From contig NZ_JAEHHL010000014.1 of NCBI RefSeq assembly GCF_016623495.1, forward strand, positions 1 through 36,388: a stretch of DNA of 36,388 nucleotides, given 5' to 3'. The notes beneath the pieces were generated by a model. That model ran no database searches. It was not told the origin of the DNA and was given only the letters and a program-made list of their open reading frames with translations. This document shows positions 20,408-28,494 of this stretch, one piece after another. The translations under genes and the position numbers were made by a program. How positions within the stretch are numbered: position 1 is the stretch's first letter; the number at the start of each line of letters is the position of its first letter. This DNA comes from Thermohalobaculum xanthum. GTDB lineage: Bacteria; Pseudomonadota; Alphaproteobacteria; Rhodobacterales; Rhodobacteraceae.

Positions 20408-21124
20408 TCAGGCCGTCAGCCCGCCGTCGATCACCAGCTCCGCGCCGGTGGTGAAGGACGAAGCGGGAGAAAGCAGGTGGACGACCGCAGCTGCAACCTC
20501 GTCGGCCTGCGCGAAACGGCGCATCGGGATGCCCGCGCGCATCCGCTCATGCGCGGTGCCGGGGTCGCGCAGGGCCTGCGCGATCTGGTCCACCATCGGC
20601 CCCTCGACGAAACCCGGATGGACCGAGTTGCAGCGGATCGGCGGGTCGAGCCGCGCGCCCTCGAGCGCCACCGACTTGGTCAGCAGCCTGACCGCGCCCT
20701 TCGACGCGGTATAGGCGGCCAGCCGGGCGTGGCCCGACAGCCCCGAGACGGAAGAGAGGTTGACGATCGAGGCGCCGGCGCTTTTCCGCAGCAGCGGCCA
20801 GGCGGTCTTGCAGCCCAGGAAGGTGCCGTCGGCATTGACCGCCATCACGCGGCGCCAGTCCTCGAACGAGGTTTCCGCCAGCATGCCGACATGGATGATT
20901 CCGGCCGCGTTCACCAGCCCGTCCAGCCGGCCATGCGCTTCGGCGATCGCCGCGATCACGCGCTGCCAGTCGGCCTCGCGGGTCACGTCGAGGGCATGGT
21001 CGATGCCCGCGCCGGGCGCCCTGTCGGTGGCGATGGCAACGCCGCCCGCGGCGCGGATCTGCGCCACGCTGGCCGCGCCGAGCAGGCCCGAGGCGCCGGT
21101 CACCAGGACGACCCGGTCCGCCAT
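20408..21124 (-). CDS. Short-chain dehydrogenase/reductase (SDR) family oxidoreductase
   Basis: A 238-residue classical SDR: nucleotide-binding TGASGLLG (residues 9-16), NAAG (72-75), the catalytic Ser in NLSSVSG (124-125), Tyr138 and Lys142 in YTASK, then SVHPGFVEGPM and a C-terminal TGAELVIDGGLTA. The glycine motif ends GLLG rather than GxG, a mild variant. It is an NAD(P)-dependent oxidoreductase; the substrate cannot be predicted. The ATG at 21124 is the simplest start, but an in-frame GTG at 21142 overlaps the TGA of the upstream LysR gene (GTGA) and would add six residues. It is cotranscribed with that regulator in either case. Confidence 0.9.
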   Translation of the reverse strand: MADRVVLVTGASGLLGAASVAQIRAAGGVAIATDRAPGAGIDHALDVTREADWQRVIAAIAEAHGRLDGLVNAAGIIHVGMLAETSFEDWRRVMAVNADGTFLGCKTAWPLLRKSAGASIVNLSSVSGLSGHARLAAYTASKGAVRLLTKSVALEGARLDPPIRCNSVHPGFVEGPMVDQIAQALRDPGTAHERMRAGIPMRRFAQADEVAAAVVHLLSPASSFTTGAELVIDGGLTA

Positions 21125-21138
21125 CACGCCCGTGGCGC

Positions 21139-22050
21139 TCACGCGCCGGCCCCGAAGGTCTCGGCGATGCGGGCGGCCAGCGCCGCGATGCAGCCGTCGG
21201 GCTCGGCATCGCTGCTGACGCGCAGCGCGAAGCGCGCGCTGCCGGGGTCGGGCAGGCGCTCGCTCGCGCCGAGCCGCACGAAGCCGGGCTCGACCAGGCT
21301 GCGGGGCATCGGCGCCACGGCAAGATCGGCCGCGACCGCCGCGCGCTGGGCCGTGTAGAACTCCGAGATATAGGCCACGCGCCACTCGATCCCGGCCTGG
21401 TCGAGGGCGTCGAGCGCCTGCCGCCGCCAGGCGCAGCCCTGCGCCGCGATGGCCAGCGGCAGCGGCCGCTGCCGCCAGGCCGAGCCGCCCTCGCGCCCGA
21501 CCCAGACCAGCGGCTCCTCGTAGAGCGTGCGGTCGGTCGTGCGCCACTTGACGGCGCAGCCCGGGGTCATGACCGCGAGATCGATCTCGCCCCGGTCGAG
21601 CTTGGGCGCGAGGTCCAGCGATGGGCCCATGGTGACGTTGACCAGCACGCGCGGGTGCGACTTGGCGAAGCCGGCCAGCACCTGTGTAAGGCACACCCCG
21701 GCGACGTCGTCGATGATCCCGACCGAGACCTCGCCCTCGAGATCGGGGGCGCGGAAGGCATCGAGCGCGGCGCGCTCGGCCTCGATCAGCCGGCGCGCAT
21801 GCGGCATCAGCCGCTCGCCCGCCGCGGTCAGGCGCATGCCGCCGGGCAGCCGTTCGAACAGGACATGGCCCAGCGTGTCCTCGAGCTTGCGCAGCTGCAT
21901 CGACAATGCCGCCGGCGTGCGGCCGACCCGCGGCGCGGCCAGCGTGATCGTCCCGGTGTCGGCGATCGCGGCAAAGCTGCGCAGCACGTCGATGTCGAGA
22001 CTTGCCGCCGGCGACGGCGCGGAGGACGGAAGTGGCATGATGCGATTCAT
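21139..22050 (-). CDS. LysR-family transcriptional regulator
   Basis: A 303-residue LTTR. The winged HTH covers about residues 18-75 (LDIDVLRSFAAIADTGTITL, then TPAALSMQLRKLEDTLGHVLF ER). A periplasmic-binding-like effector domain follows from about 105, starting GEVSVGIIDDVAGVCL. Effector unknown. It is followed by an SDR gene with touching or overlapping ends and diverges from a DUF1127 gene across 118 bp, the classic geometry for a LysR regulator acting on a shared intergenic region. The start could be ATG 22050 or the ATG four codons in. Confidence 0.9.
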   Translation of the reverse strand: MNRIMPLPSSAPSPAASLDIDVLRSFAAIADTGTITLAAPRVGRTPAALSMQLRKLEDTLGHVLFERLPGGMRLTAAGERLMPHARRLIEAERAALDAFRAPDLEGEVSVGIIDDVAGVCLTQVLAGFAKSHPRVLVNVTMGPSLDLAPKLDRGEIDLAVMTPGCAVKWRTTDRTLYEEPLVWVGREGGSAWRQRPLPLAIAAQGCAWRRQALDALDQAGIEWRVAYISEFYTAQRAAVAADLAVAPMPRSLVEPGFVRLGASERLPDPGSARFALRVSSDAEPDGCIAALAARIAETFGAGA

Positions 22051-22168
22051 GGCATGACTTCAGCATTCCTGAATCCGAACGTCAATAGAATAAGCTTCTC
22101 TAAACTGGTGGTGCCCCCCATCTTCCCTGCATCGCGTCCCGTCGACGCCCAACCCGAGGAGAGGACCA

Positions 22169-22396
22169 ATGCTCAGCCTGCTCGCCAACTTCTTCTTCCG
22201 CGTGATCGAGCGCAAGCGCCAGCGCGCGGCCCTGCACCGCCTGCTGCAGATGAACGACCGCATGCTCGACGACATCGGCATGCGCCGGTCCGAGATCGAG
22301 GATGTTCTCAGCCATCCCGCCGACGACTGCGGGTCGCTGGTGCGCGAGGCCCGGCGCCGGTCGCAGTTCGTGCTCGCGCTCGATCGCTGCGTGTGA
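22169..22396 (+). CDS. DUF1127 family small arginine-rich protein
   Basis: A 75-residue basic protein. The N-terminal half is a hydrophobic/basic helix (MLSLLANFFFRVIERKRQRAA), followed by the DUF1127 signature: LLQMNDRMLDDIGMRRSEIEDVL. A strong GGAGAGGA ribosome-binding site precedes ATG 22169. Work in other alphaproteobacteria links small DUF1127 proteins to phosphate/carbon metabolism and RNA turnover; whether this one does the same cannot be told. It diverges from the LysR gene and may be under its control. Confidence 0.87.
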   Translation: MLSLLANFFFRVIERKRQRAALHRLLQMNDRMLDDIGMRRSEIEDVLSHPADDCGSLVREARRRSQFVLALDRCV

Positions 22397-22515
22397 CCGG
22401 CCCGCGAGGAAGCGGGTCGCAAGGCGTGGCGCCCGCCGGCCGGTGCCGGCTGGCAGGCGCCCGCGCGACTCGCGCCTGGAATCTGAGATGCTCTTTCAAA
22501 TCAATAGATTGACGT

Positions 22516-22535
22516 CGATTTCACGCGTGAAATCG
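22516..22535. promoter_or_regulatory. Perfect 20-bp palindrome (possible operator)
   Basis: Bases 22516-22535 read identically on both strands, centred on ACGCGT and flanked by CGATTTC/GAAATCG arms. A shorter inverted repeat, TCAAT-AG-ATTGA, lies just before it at 22501-22512. The locally AT-rich patch stands out from the GC-rich surroundings, in the gap between the convergent DUF1127 and YcjF-type genes. A dimeric repressor site or a hairpin-forming terminator core (without T-run) are both possible. Confidence 0.45.
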
Positions 22536-22585
22536 CCCGCACCCGGCCCATTCGGCCCCCGCGGCATCGCGATCGGCCCTGGCGA

Positions 22586-23623
22586 TCACCCCTTGCGGCG
22601 CGGTGCTGTCGGCGTCTCGCCGGCGCTGCTCTCGGGCGTCTCGCGCCAGCCGCGCAGGGCGTCCAGCACCAGTCCCGCGGCGCGCGGCGCCGGCCGGGCC
22701 GCGAAGGGCAGCGGGCGGCAGACCTCGACGGCGGCCACGCCCACGCGGGCGGTCAGCGCCGCGTTCACCGCCGCCTCGCCGAAGCGGCGCGACAGCTTGC
22801 CCAGCACGCCGCCGCCGACCATCGGCCCCAACAGGTCGTCGGTCGCGGCCACCGCCCCGGTCGCCACCAGGTGAGCCGCGACGGTGCGCAGCAGTCGCCA
22901 CGAGCCCAGCGCGCCGGCCCGCCCGCCGTAGATCTCGGCCACCTCGCGGATCATCGCCAGGTTGACGACCAGAACCGCCAGCACGTCGGCGGCCGGCATG
23001 GGGACCACGGCAGTGATCGCCGCGACCTTGCGCGCCGCCCGCGCGACCGCCCGCTCGGCCCGCTGGTCCAGGGGCGCGAGCAGCGTGCGCTCGGCCACCG
23101 CCAGCAACGCCGCGGCATCGGGCGTGTCGGGCCGGGCCGCGTCGACACGGGCCAGCGGCTCGTCCATTGCCGGGCGCCCGCGGTAGAGCCGGGCCAGAGC
23201 GTCGAGAACGTCGTCCGCCTTCTCCGCCCCCGACGCGGCAAGCGTGGCCCGCCGCCGGATCTCGCCCACCCGCTGAACCCGCGCCAGCGCGGCGAGCTCG
23301 CGAATGATGAAGCCCGCGAGCGTCACCGCCAGCACTGCCGCCAGCGCGGTCGCGCCCCATCCCAGCCAGTCCGAGCGCGTGAAGAGCTCGCGCAGGAAGC
23401 CCTCGATCCCGGTGGCGACCCAGATGCCCACGAGCCCCAGCGCCGAGATCCAGAACAGCCGGCCCATGGCCGAAAGCCCCGGCCGCCCCACCCCGCGCAG
23501 CGCCCGCTCGGCCGCGGCAGGCGCCCCGTCGGGCGGCGGCGGAGCCTCGGCCGGCGTCGGTGCCGGTGGCAGCGGCGTCTCGCTGAGGTCGATGATCAGG
23601 GGGTCGCGGCGCTCGCCGGTCAT
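22586..23623 (-). CDS. TIGR01620/YcjF-type inner-membrane protein (DUF697-like)
   Basis: A 345-residue protein: a proline-rich cytoplasmic N-terminus (about 1-50), two transmembrane helices near 55-73 and 86-107, then an Ala-rich helical domain with AARKVAAITAVVPMPAADVLAVLVVNLAMIREVAEIYG that matches the DUF697/YcjF core. The usual partner of YcjX, whose gene ends just upstream; the two form a conserved pair often controlled by stress factors (phage-shock or heat shock) in proteobacteria. ATG 23623 is used. An in-frame GTG at 23632 overlaps the ycjX TGA and would add three residues. Confidence 0.85.
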   Translation of the reverse strand: MTGERRDPLIIDLSETPLPPAPTPAEAPPPPDGAPAAAERALRGVGRPGLSAMGRLFWISALGLVGIWVATGIEGFLRELFTRSDWLGWGATALAAVLAVTLAGFIIRELAALARVQRVGEIRRRATLAASGAEKADDVLDALARLYRGRPAMDEPLARVDAARPDTPDAAALLAVAERTLLAPLDQRAERAVARAARKVAAITAVVPMPAADVLAVLVVNLAMIREVAEIYGGRAGALGSWRLLRTVAAHLVATGAVAATDDLLGPMVGGGVLGKLSRRFGEAAVNAALTARVGVAAVEVCRPLPFAARPAPRAAGLVLDALRGWRETPESSAGETPTAPRRKG

Positions 23624-23628
23624 CTGCG

Positions 23629-25077
23629 TCACTCCAGCCTGTCGCCGATCAGGAACTCGACCGCCTGGTCGAGCCGCAAATGCGGCGGTCCCTCGCCATG
23701 CGGCCAGCGCGGCGGCGCGAACTGGAAGGTGGCATAGCTCATGTCGGGCCAGCTTGCCGGGGCCTCGCCCGGCATCGCGCCGCCGGCGGCCGCGAGCAGG
23801 CTGGCCGGGTCCTCGGGCAGCGCGCCGGGATAGATCGCGACCTCGTGCCCGTCGCTCGCGCGGGTGCCGCGCACCAGGCCCACGCGCTTGCCCTTCTCGG
23901 TCACGTCCTGCTCGGCCGTCGCGCGGATCGCGGCGATCGCCATCCCGCGCGTCTTGGCCCCGCGGAACGCCGCCCGCCGGGCGGCCTCGGCCAGCATCGC
24001 CTCGACGAGGCGGGCAAGCCGGCCATGCTGCGCGTGATGCAGGTGGTCCGCCTTCGAGGCGACGAACAGGATGCGGTCGATCCGGCGCGCACCGGTGACG
24101 CGGTCCAGCCATCCCGGCCGGCCGTGGCGGAACGCGGCCAGAGTTTCGCTCATCGTCGCCGTCAGGTCCGCCAGCGCGCGCGGCCCGCCCGCCACCGCGC
24201 CCAGCGCGTCGATCAGCACAACCTGGCGGTCGAGGCGCGCGAAGTGGTTGCGGAAGAACGGCTTGGCCACGACTCGGCGATACGCGTCGAAGCGGTCATG
24301 CATCTCGGCATAAAGGCTGCCCCGTGCGCCTCGCTCGGGCCGCGGCAGCGGGGCGAAGGTCAGTGCCGGCGATCCGGCGAGATCGCCCGGCATGAGGAAC
24401 CGCCCCGGCGCCAGTGCCGACAAGCCGGCCTGCCGGCAGGCGAAGAGATAGTCGCGATAGGCGCCCGCAAGCGCCTCGGCCACCGCCTCGTCATGGGGCG
24501 CCGAGGGCTCGGCCGCGGCGAGGGCCTTGTGCCAGCCGGCGGCATGCGCCCGGCGCGCCGGGCTTTGCGCCGCGGCCAGCGCGCCAGCGGCCCAGTCGTC
24601 GTATTCCTGCTCGATCAGCGGCAGGTCGAGAAGCCACTCGCCGGGATAGTCGACGATGTCGAGGTTGAGCGTCGCCGGGCCGGCCAGCCCGGAAAGCCAG
24701 CTGCCCGGCCGGAACCGGATGGCGACGCGGATCTGGCTCACGGATCGGGTCGATTCCGGCCAGCGCGGCGGCGTCGCGGCCAGCGCCGAGAGGTGGTTCT
24801 CGATGGCGAAGCGCGGCACGTCCGGGTCGGGCTGGGGGCGCAGCATCGCGGCCTCGATGCGCCCCTCGGCCTCGGCTCCCAGAAGCCGCATGCGGTTGCG
24901 GTCCAAGAGGCTGGCGACCAGCGAGGTGATGAAGACCGTCTTGCCCGCGCCGGACAGGCCGGTCACGCCCAGCCTCAGGGTGGGGTCGAACGCCGAGGCC
25001 GCGCCTTCGCGCAGCCGGTCGAGCCCATCGAGTAGGTCGTCGGCCAGGCCGCCGAGCCCGAATCCGCCAAGTGCCAA
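23629..25077 (-). CDS. YcjX-family P-loop GTPase-like protein
   Basis: About 482 residues. The N-terminus reads LADDLLDGLDRLREGAASAF, then Walker A GVTGLSGAGKT (37-47) and the family-typical VFITSLVASLLDRNRMRLL. Other YcjX motifs follow: LDIVDYPGEWLLDLPL, FFRNHFARLDRQVVLIDALGA and ILFVASKADHLHHAQH (an NKxD-like SKAD element). The frame is open to 25212, but that would overlap the divergent truA start. TTG 25077, with GGGAG/AAGGG just before it, begins exactly where family members begin, so it is my choice with moderate confidence. A cytoplasmic, stress-associated nucleotide-binding protein of unsettled function, partner of the following YcjF-type gene. Confidence 0.85.
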   Translation of the reverse strand: MALGGFGLGGLADDLLDGLDRLREGAASAFDPTLRLGVTGLSGAGKTVFITSLVASLLDRNRMRLLGAEAEGRIEAAMLRPQPDPDVPRFAIENHLSALAATPPRWPESTRSVSQIRVAIRFRPGSWLSGLAGPATLNLDIVDYPGEWLLDLPLIEQEYDDWAAGALAAAQSPARRAHAAGWHKALAAAEPSAPHDEAVAEALAGAYRDYLFACRQAGLSALAPGRFLMPGDLAGSPALTFAPLPRPERGARGSLYAEMHDRFDAYRRVVAKPFFRNHFARLDRQVVLIDALGAVAGGPRALADLTATMSETLAAFRHGRPGWLDRVTGARRIDRILFVASKADHLHHAQHGRLARLVEAMLAEAARRAAFRGAKTRGMAIAAIRATAEQDVTEKGKRVGLVRGTRASDGHEVAIYPGALPEDPASLLAAAGGAMPGEAPASWPDMSYATFQFAPPRWPHGEGPPHLRLDQAVEFLIGDRLE

Positions 25078-25210
25078 GCCCTTGCTCCCAATCCGCCGGG
25101 ACGGCTTCAAACATGGTGCGGCTGCGCGTGGCATGCAAACCCGCAGACGCCGCACCCCGATTTTCCGAGCGCGCTTGCGCATCCCCGCCGATTGAAGCAA
25201 GAGGCGCATC

Positions 25211-25966
25211 ATGCCGCGCTATCGCCTCACGATCGAGTATCACGGTGGCCCCTTCGTCGGCTGGCAACGCCAGGCGCAGGGGACCTCGGTGCAGGGCGCG
25301 ATCGAGGCGGCGCTGGCGGCGCTCGAGCCGGGCGAACACCGGGTGCAGGGCGCCGGGCGGACGGATGCCGGGGTGCATGCGACCGGCCAGGTCGCGCATT
25401 GCGACCTCGGTCGCAACTGGGATCCCTTCCGGCTGGCCGAGGCGCTGAACCACCACCTGCGGCCGGCGCCGGTCGCTGTCCTGGCCGCCGCGCGGGTGGA
25501 CCAGGATTTTCATGCCCGGTTCTCGGCCATACACCGGAACTACACCTACCGGATCGTGAACCGCCGTGCGCCGCTGACGCTGGATGCGGGGCGTGCGTGG
25601 CGCGTGTCGAACCCGCTCGACGCCGGGGCGATGCAGGCCGCCGCCGATCTGGTGATCGGGCGGCACGACTTCACCACCTTCCGCTCGGTCCAATGCCAGT
25701 CGGCCTCGCCGGTGAAGACGCTCGATGACTTCCGGGTCGAGCGCCGGGGCGACGAGATCCTGTGCCACCTCGGTGCGCGCAGCTTCCTTCACAATCAGGT
25801 TCGCAGCCTCGTCGGCACGATCGAGCGCGTCGGCGCCGGGCGCTGGCCGGTCGAGCGCATGGCCGAGGCGCTGGCCGCGCGCGACCGATCCGCCTGTGGT
25901 CCGGTGGCGCCGCCGGACGGGCTGGTGCTCACGGGCGTCCGCTATCCGGGCGATGCGAATGGTTGA
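25211..25966 (+). CDS. truA: tRNA pseudouridine synthase A
   Basis: A 251-residue Tru[19 protein letters not shown] at the N-terminus, catalytic Asp52 in [17 protein letters not shown], then [11 protein letters not shown] and the C-terminal [17 protein letters not shown] signature. It converts uridines 38-40 of the tRNA anticodon arm to pseudouridine (family knowledge). AAGAGG lies about six bases before ATG 25211. It is divergent from ycjX and convergent with the AraC gene. Confidence 0.96.
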   Translation: MPRYRLTIEYHGGPFVGWQRQAQGTSVQGAIEAALAALEPGEHRVQGAGRTDAGVHATGQVAHCDLGRNWDPFRLAEALNHHLRPAPVAVLAAARVDQDFHARFSAIHRNYTYRIVNRRAPLTLDAGRAWRVSNPLDAGAMQAAADLVIGRHDFTTFRSVQCQSASPVKTLDDFRVERRGDEILCHLGARSFLHNQVRSLVGTIERVGAGRWPVERMAEALAARDRSACGPVAPPDGLVLTGVRYPGDANG

Positions 25967-26038
25967 CGCGGGCGCGACCCCGGGGGCGCTGAACGACGGT
26001 GCCTTCCGTGCCCGGTCCCCGGCGAGCGCGATCCGCGC

Positions 26039-26776
26039 TCAGGCGGCGCTGCGGCGGATCCGCATCGGGCACTCGCCGTGGATCTTGCGGAAGGCGCGCG
26101 TGAGGGCCTCGGCCGAGGCATAGCCGTAGCGATGCGCGACGGCCTGCACCCGGTCGCCGCGAACAAGGTCCTGCCGCGCCAGCGTCATCCGCCACTCCCG
26201 CAGATAGGCAAGCGGCGTCCGGCCCACCGTGCCCGCGAAAAGCTCGGCGAAGCGCGAGGGCGAGAGCGCCGCTTCGGCAGCAAGGTCCGGGACTGTCCAG
26301 GCCCGCTCGGGGGCATCGTGCATGGCGACGATGGCGCGGCCGAGGCGCGGGTCGGCGAGGCCCGCTAGCAGGCCCGGCGAGGCGGCGCCGCGGGCGATCT
26401 CGGCGCGCAGCAGCCGGATCACGATCACCTCGCCCAGGCGGTCGAGCACGGGCCCGGCACCGCAGCGCATCTCGCTTGCTTCAGCCGCGAAGACGCGAAG
26501 CAAGGACGCGGTCTCGCTGCCCGTCTCGACCGTCATCTCGACCCTTTCGGGCAACGCGGCCAAGAGCGGGTTCGATGCACCGCCCCAGTCGAGGCGCGCC
26601 GTGATCGCGTCGCACCCGAGGCCGAGCCGCCCGCTCTCGTGCGGTGTCAGCGAGACGCGCATCGCACCGTCCTTGCCGGCGCGGCAGATCCCGAGATTGG
26701 CCACGGCCTCGCGGGCGGGCGTCACCGTGAGCGAGAATCGCGCGATCAGGGTGGAGAGGCGGTCGAGGCGTGGCAT
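26039..26776 (-). CDS. AraC-family regulator with cupin-type N-terminal domain
   Basis: A 245-residue regulator. The N-terminal 130 residues resemble the AraC cupin_6 sensor domain (LGCDAITARLDWGGASNPLLAALPERV). The C-terminal 100 residues hold the two HTHs: WTVPDLAAEAALSPSRFAELFAGTVGRTPLAYL and VQAVAHRYGYASAEALTRAFRKIHGECP. It is divergent from a peroxiredoxin-like gene with an 88-bp gap, and members of this subfamily frequently control an adjacent oxidoreductase or redoxin gene, so that gene is the likely target (inference). Confidence 0.9.
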   Translation of the reverse strand: MPRLDRLSTLIARFSLTVTPAREAVANLGICRAGKDGAMRVSLTPHESGRLGLGCDAITARLDWGGASNPLLAALPERVEMTVETGSETASLLRVFAAEASEMRCGAGPVLDRLGEVIVIRLLRAEIARGAASPGLLAGLADPRLGRAIVAMHDAPERAWTVPDLAAEAALSPSRFAELFAGTVGRTPLAYLREWRMTLARQDLVRGDRVQAVAHRYGYASAEALTRAFRKIHGECPMRIRRSAA

Positions 26777-26864
26777 CGGTCGGCGTTCCTGTCAGAAAAA
26801 TCGGAATTCCCTGATCTCAGGACCTGCTAGACCATGAGCCACGCAGCAGATCAAGGAGGTTTCC

Positions 26865-27401
26865 ATGCTGATCCCCCGCAAGCCCGTCCCGGCGCTGAGC
26901 CTGCCCATGCTGGGCGGCGGCGTGTTCGACCTCGCGACCGAGACCTCGGAGCGCGGCACGGTCGTGTGCTTCTATCGCGGCTTGCACTGCCCGATCTGCG
27001 CCAACTACCTCACCGAGCTGGAGAAGCGGACCGCGGACTTCGCCGAGCGCGGCGTCACGACGATCGCGATCTCGACCGACGGCGAGGAGCGCACCGCGGC
27101 GATGGCCGAGAAGATCGGCGCCAAGGCGCTGCGCTTTGCGCACAGCCTGTCGCTGCAGGGCGCGCGCGAGTGGGGGCTCTACCTTTCGGCTGGGCGCGGC
27201 AAGACCTCGATCGGCATCGAGGAGCCGGCGCTCTTCTCCGAGCCCGGTCTCTTCATGGTGACGCCCGAGGGCACGCTCTATTACGGCTCGGTCCAGACCA
27301 TGCCCTTCGTCCGGCCGCATTTCTCGGAACTGGTCGGTGCGCTCGATTTCGCCATCGCCAAGAATTACCCGGCGCGCGGCGAGTTCACGGGCGCCGTCTG
27401 A
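26865..27401 (+). CDS. Peroxiredoxin-like (AhpC/TSA-type redoxin) protein
   Basis: A 178-residue thioredoxin-fold protein. The active-site region is VVCFYRGLHCPICANYLTEL with Cys42 and Cys45 in a CPIC arrangement after the FYRG stretch characteristic of the redoxin/AhpC-TSA family. FMVTPEGTLYYG later in the chain corresponds to the usual redoxin strand pair. No signal peptide, so cytoplasmic. Likely thiol-dependent peroxide reduction or disulfide chemistry; the exact substrate is unknown. ATG 26865 has an ideal AAGGAGG (26853-26859). It is divergent from the AraC regulator and immediately upstream of rpoH. Confidence 0.88.
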   Translation: MLIPRKPVPALSLPMLGGGVFDLATETSERGTVVCFYRGLHCPICANYLTELEKRTADFAERGVTTIAISTDGEERTAAMAEKIGAKALRFAHSLSLQGAREWGLYLSAGRGKTSIGIEEPALFSEPGLFMVTPEGTLYYGSVQTMPFVRPHFSELVGALDFAIAKNYPARGEFTGAV

Positions 27402-27410
27402 AACGGCCTG

Positions 27411-27438
27411 CGGCGGGCGCGCCCCGCGCCGCCCGCCC
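27411..27438 (+). terminator. GC-rich hairpin after the peroxiredoxin-like gene
   Basis: GGCGGGC pairs with GCCCGCC, with additional GCG/CGC pairing and a small bulge inside, roughly 27411-27438. It is followed by ATTCTTC, a weak T-tract. It would separate the redoxin transcript from rpoH. Confidence 0.33.
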
Positions 27439-27463
27439 ATTCTTCGAAAATCCTGCCATGAAG

Positions 27464-27493
27464 TGATCCGATCCCGTCCGCCCCCCGTAACAG
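27464..27493 (+). promoter_or_regulatory. Candidate sigma-E (RpoE/ChrR-type) promoter of rpoH
   Basis: TGATCC (27464-27469) and TAACAG (27488-27493) are separated by 18 bp. TGATCC is the -35 sequence I recall for Rhodobacter sphaeroides RpoE (singlet-oxygen response) promoters, whose -10 begins TAA. It stands about 50 bp before the rpoH ATG, and RpoE control of rpoHII is described in that species. Confidence 0.5.
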
Positions 27494-27544
27494 TCTCCAG
27501 AGCCGCGCCAGACGGTGGGGACGATGACAGGGAAGAGGACTCGC

Positions 27545-28432
27545 ATGGCAACTGCATCCAGTGTTTCCCCCGGCGACGTTGCCCGTCAGGCCATGTCCGC
27601 CGAGCTTCTTGACGCCGCGACCGAGCATGCGCTGGCCTGCCGGTGGCGCGACGAGCGCGACGAGGCCGCGCTGCATCGCCTGGTCACGGCCTACATGCGG
27701 CTCGCCATCTCGATGGCGGCGAAATACCGACGCTATGGCGCGCCCATGTCGGATCTGATCCAGGAAGCGAGCGTCGGGCTGATGAAGGCGGCCTCGAAGT
27801 TTGACCCCGACAGGGGCGTGCGCTTCTCGACCTACGCGGTCTGGTGGATCAAGGCCTCGATCCAGGATTACGTGATGCGCAACTGGTCGCTGGTGCGCAC
27901 GGGCTCGACATCCTCGCAGAAGTCGCTGTTCTTCAACATGCGCCGCGTGCGCGCGAGGATCGAGGCCGAGCTCGCGCATGACGGCGGCGAGGTGACCCCC
28001 GCCGACATGCGGCGCGAGATCGCCGAGGAGCTGGGCGTGCCGCTGCGCGATGTCGAGATGATGGAGGCGCGGCTTGCCGGCGCGGATTTCTCGCTCAACG
28101 CCCAGCAGGCGGGCGAGGATGGCCGCGAGTGGGTCGAGACGCTGGAGGATGAAGCCCCGCGCCCGGACGAGGTGGTCACCCGCCGCAGGGATCTTGGCAC
28201 GGCGCGCGGCTGGCTCAACGACGCCTTCACCGCCCTGACGCCGCGCGAGCGCATGATCATCGGCGCCCGCAAACTGGCCGACGAGCCCGAGACGCTGGAG
28301 AGCCTCGGCGAGAAGCTCGGCCTCTCGAAGGAGCGGGTGCGCCAACTCGAGGCGCAGGCGCTGCGCAAGATGCGCGCGCGTCTCGAAAGCGCTCACGGCG
28401 GGGCCGTCGGCGAACTGGCGGCGACCCTCTGA
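27545..28432 (+). CDS. rpoH: RNA polymerase sigma factor RpoH (sigma-32 family, probably RpoH2 type)
   Basis: A 295-residue sigma factor. Region 2: HRLVTAYMRLAISMAAKYR, then DLIQEASVGLMKAASKFDP and FSTYAVWWIKASIQDYVMRNW. The sigma-32-specific RpoH box appears as SQKSLFFNMRRVRARIE (124-140). Region 4.2 is ETLESLGEKLGLSKERVRQLEAQALRKMR. The frame opens at 27515, but ATG 27545 is preferred for AGAGG six bases upstream. Rhodobacteraceae usually have two RpoH paralogues; the upstream sigma-E-like promoter and the QKSLFFN variant of the box suggest RpoHII (oxidative and photo-oxidative stress) rather than the heat-shock RpoHI, but I cannot confirm this from sequence alone. A strong terminator follows. 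Confidence 0.92.
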   Translation: MATASSVSPGDVARQAMSAELLDAATEHALACRWRDERDEAALHRLVTAYMRLAISMAAKYRRYGAPMSDLIQEASVGLMKAASKFDPDRGVRFSTYAVWWIKASIQDYVMRNWSLVRTGSTSSQKSLFFNMRRVRARIEAELAHDGGEVTPADMRREIAEELGVPLRDVEMMEARLAGADFSLNAQQAGEDGREWVETLEDEAPRPDEVVTRRRDLGTARGWLNDAFTALTPRERMIIGARKLADEPETLESLGEKLGLSKERVRQLEAQALRKMRARLESAHGGAVGELAATL

Positions 28433-28450
28433 CGCCCCCCTAGTCCCTCA

Positions 28451-28487
28451 GACGCCCGGAGCCCCCTCCGCTCCGGGCGTCCTTTTT
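28451..28487 (+). terminator. Intrinsic terminator of rpoH
   Basis: GACGCCCGGAG (28451-28461) pairs perfectly over 11 bp with CTCCGGGCGTC (28471-28481) around a nine-nt loop, then C and TTTTT (28483-28487). It lies 19 bp after the rpoH stop codon. There is no T-run on the minus-strand side, so it acts for rpoH only. Confidence 0.9.
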
Positions 28488-28494
28488 GTTCCGA

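Noticed and set aside
20408-22066. 552-codon minus-strand frame covering both SDR and LysR genes
   Set aside because: Only its last part is the SDR; the first part is a shadow of the LysR gene in another frame, so it is not a fusion.
22586-24112. 508-codon frame suggesting a longer YcjF-type protein
   Set aside because: Everything before the ATG at 23623 is an out-of-frame reading of ycjX; the recognisable protein begins at MTGERRD.
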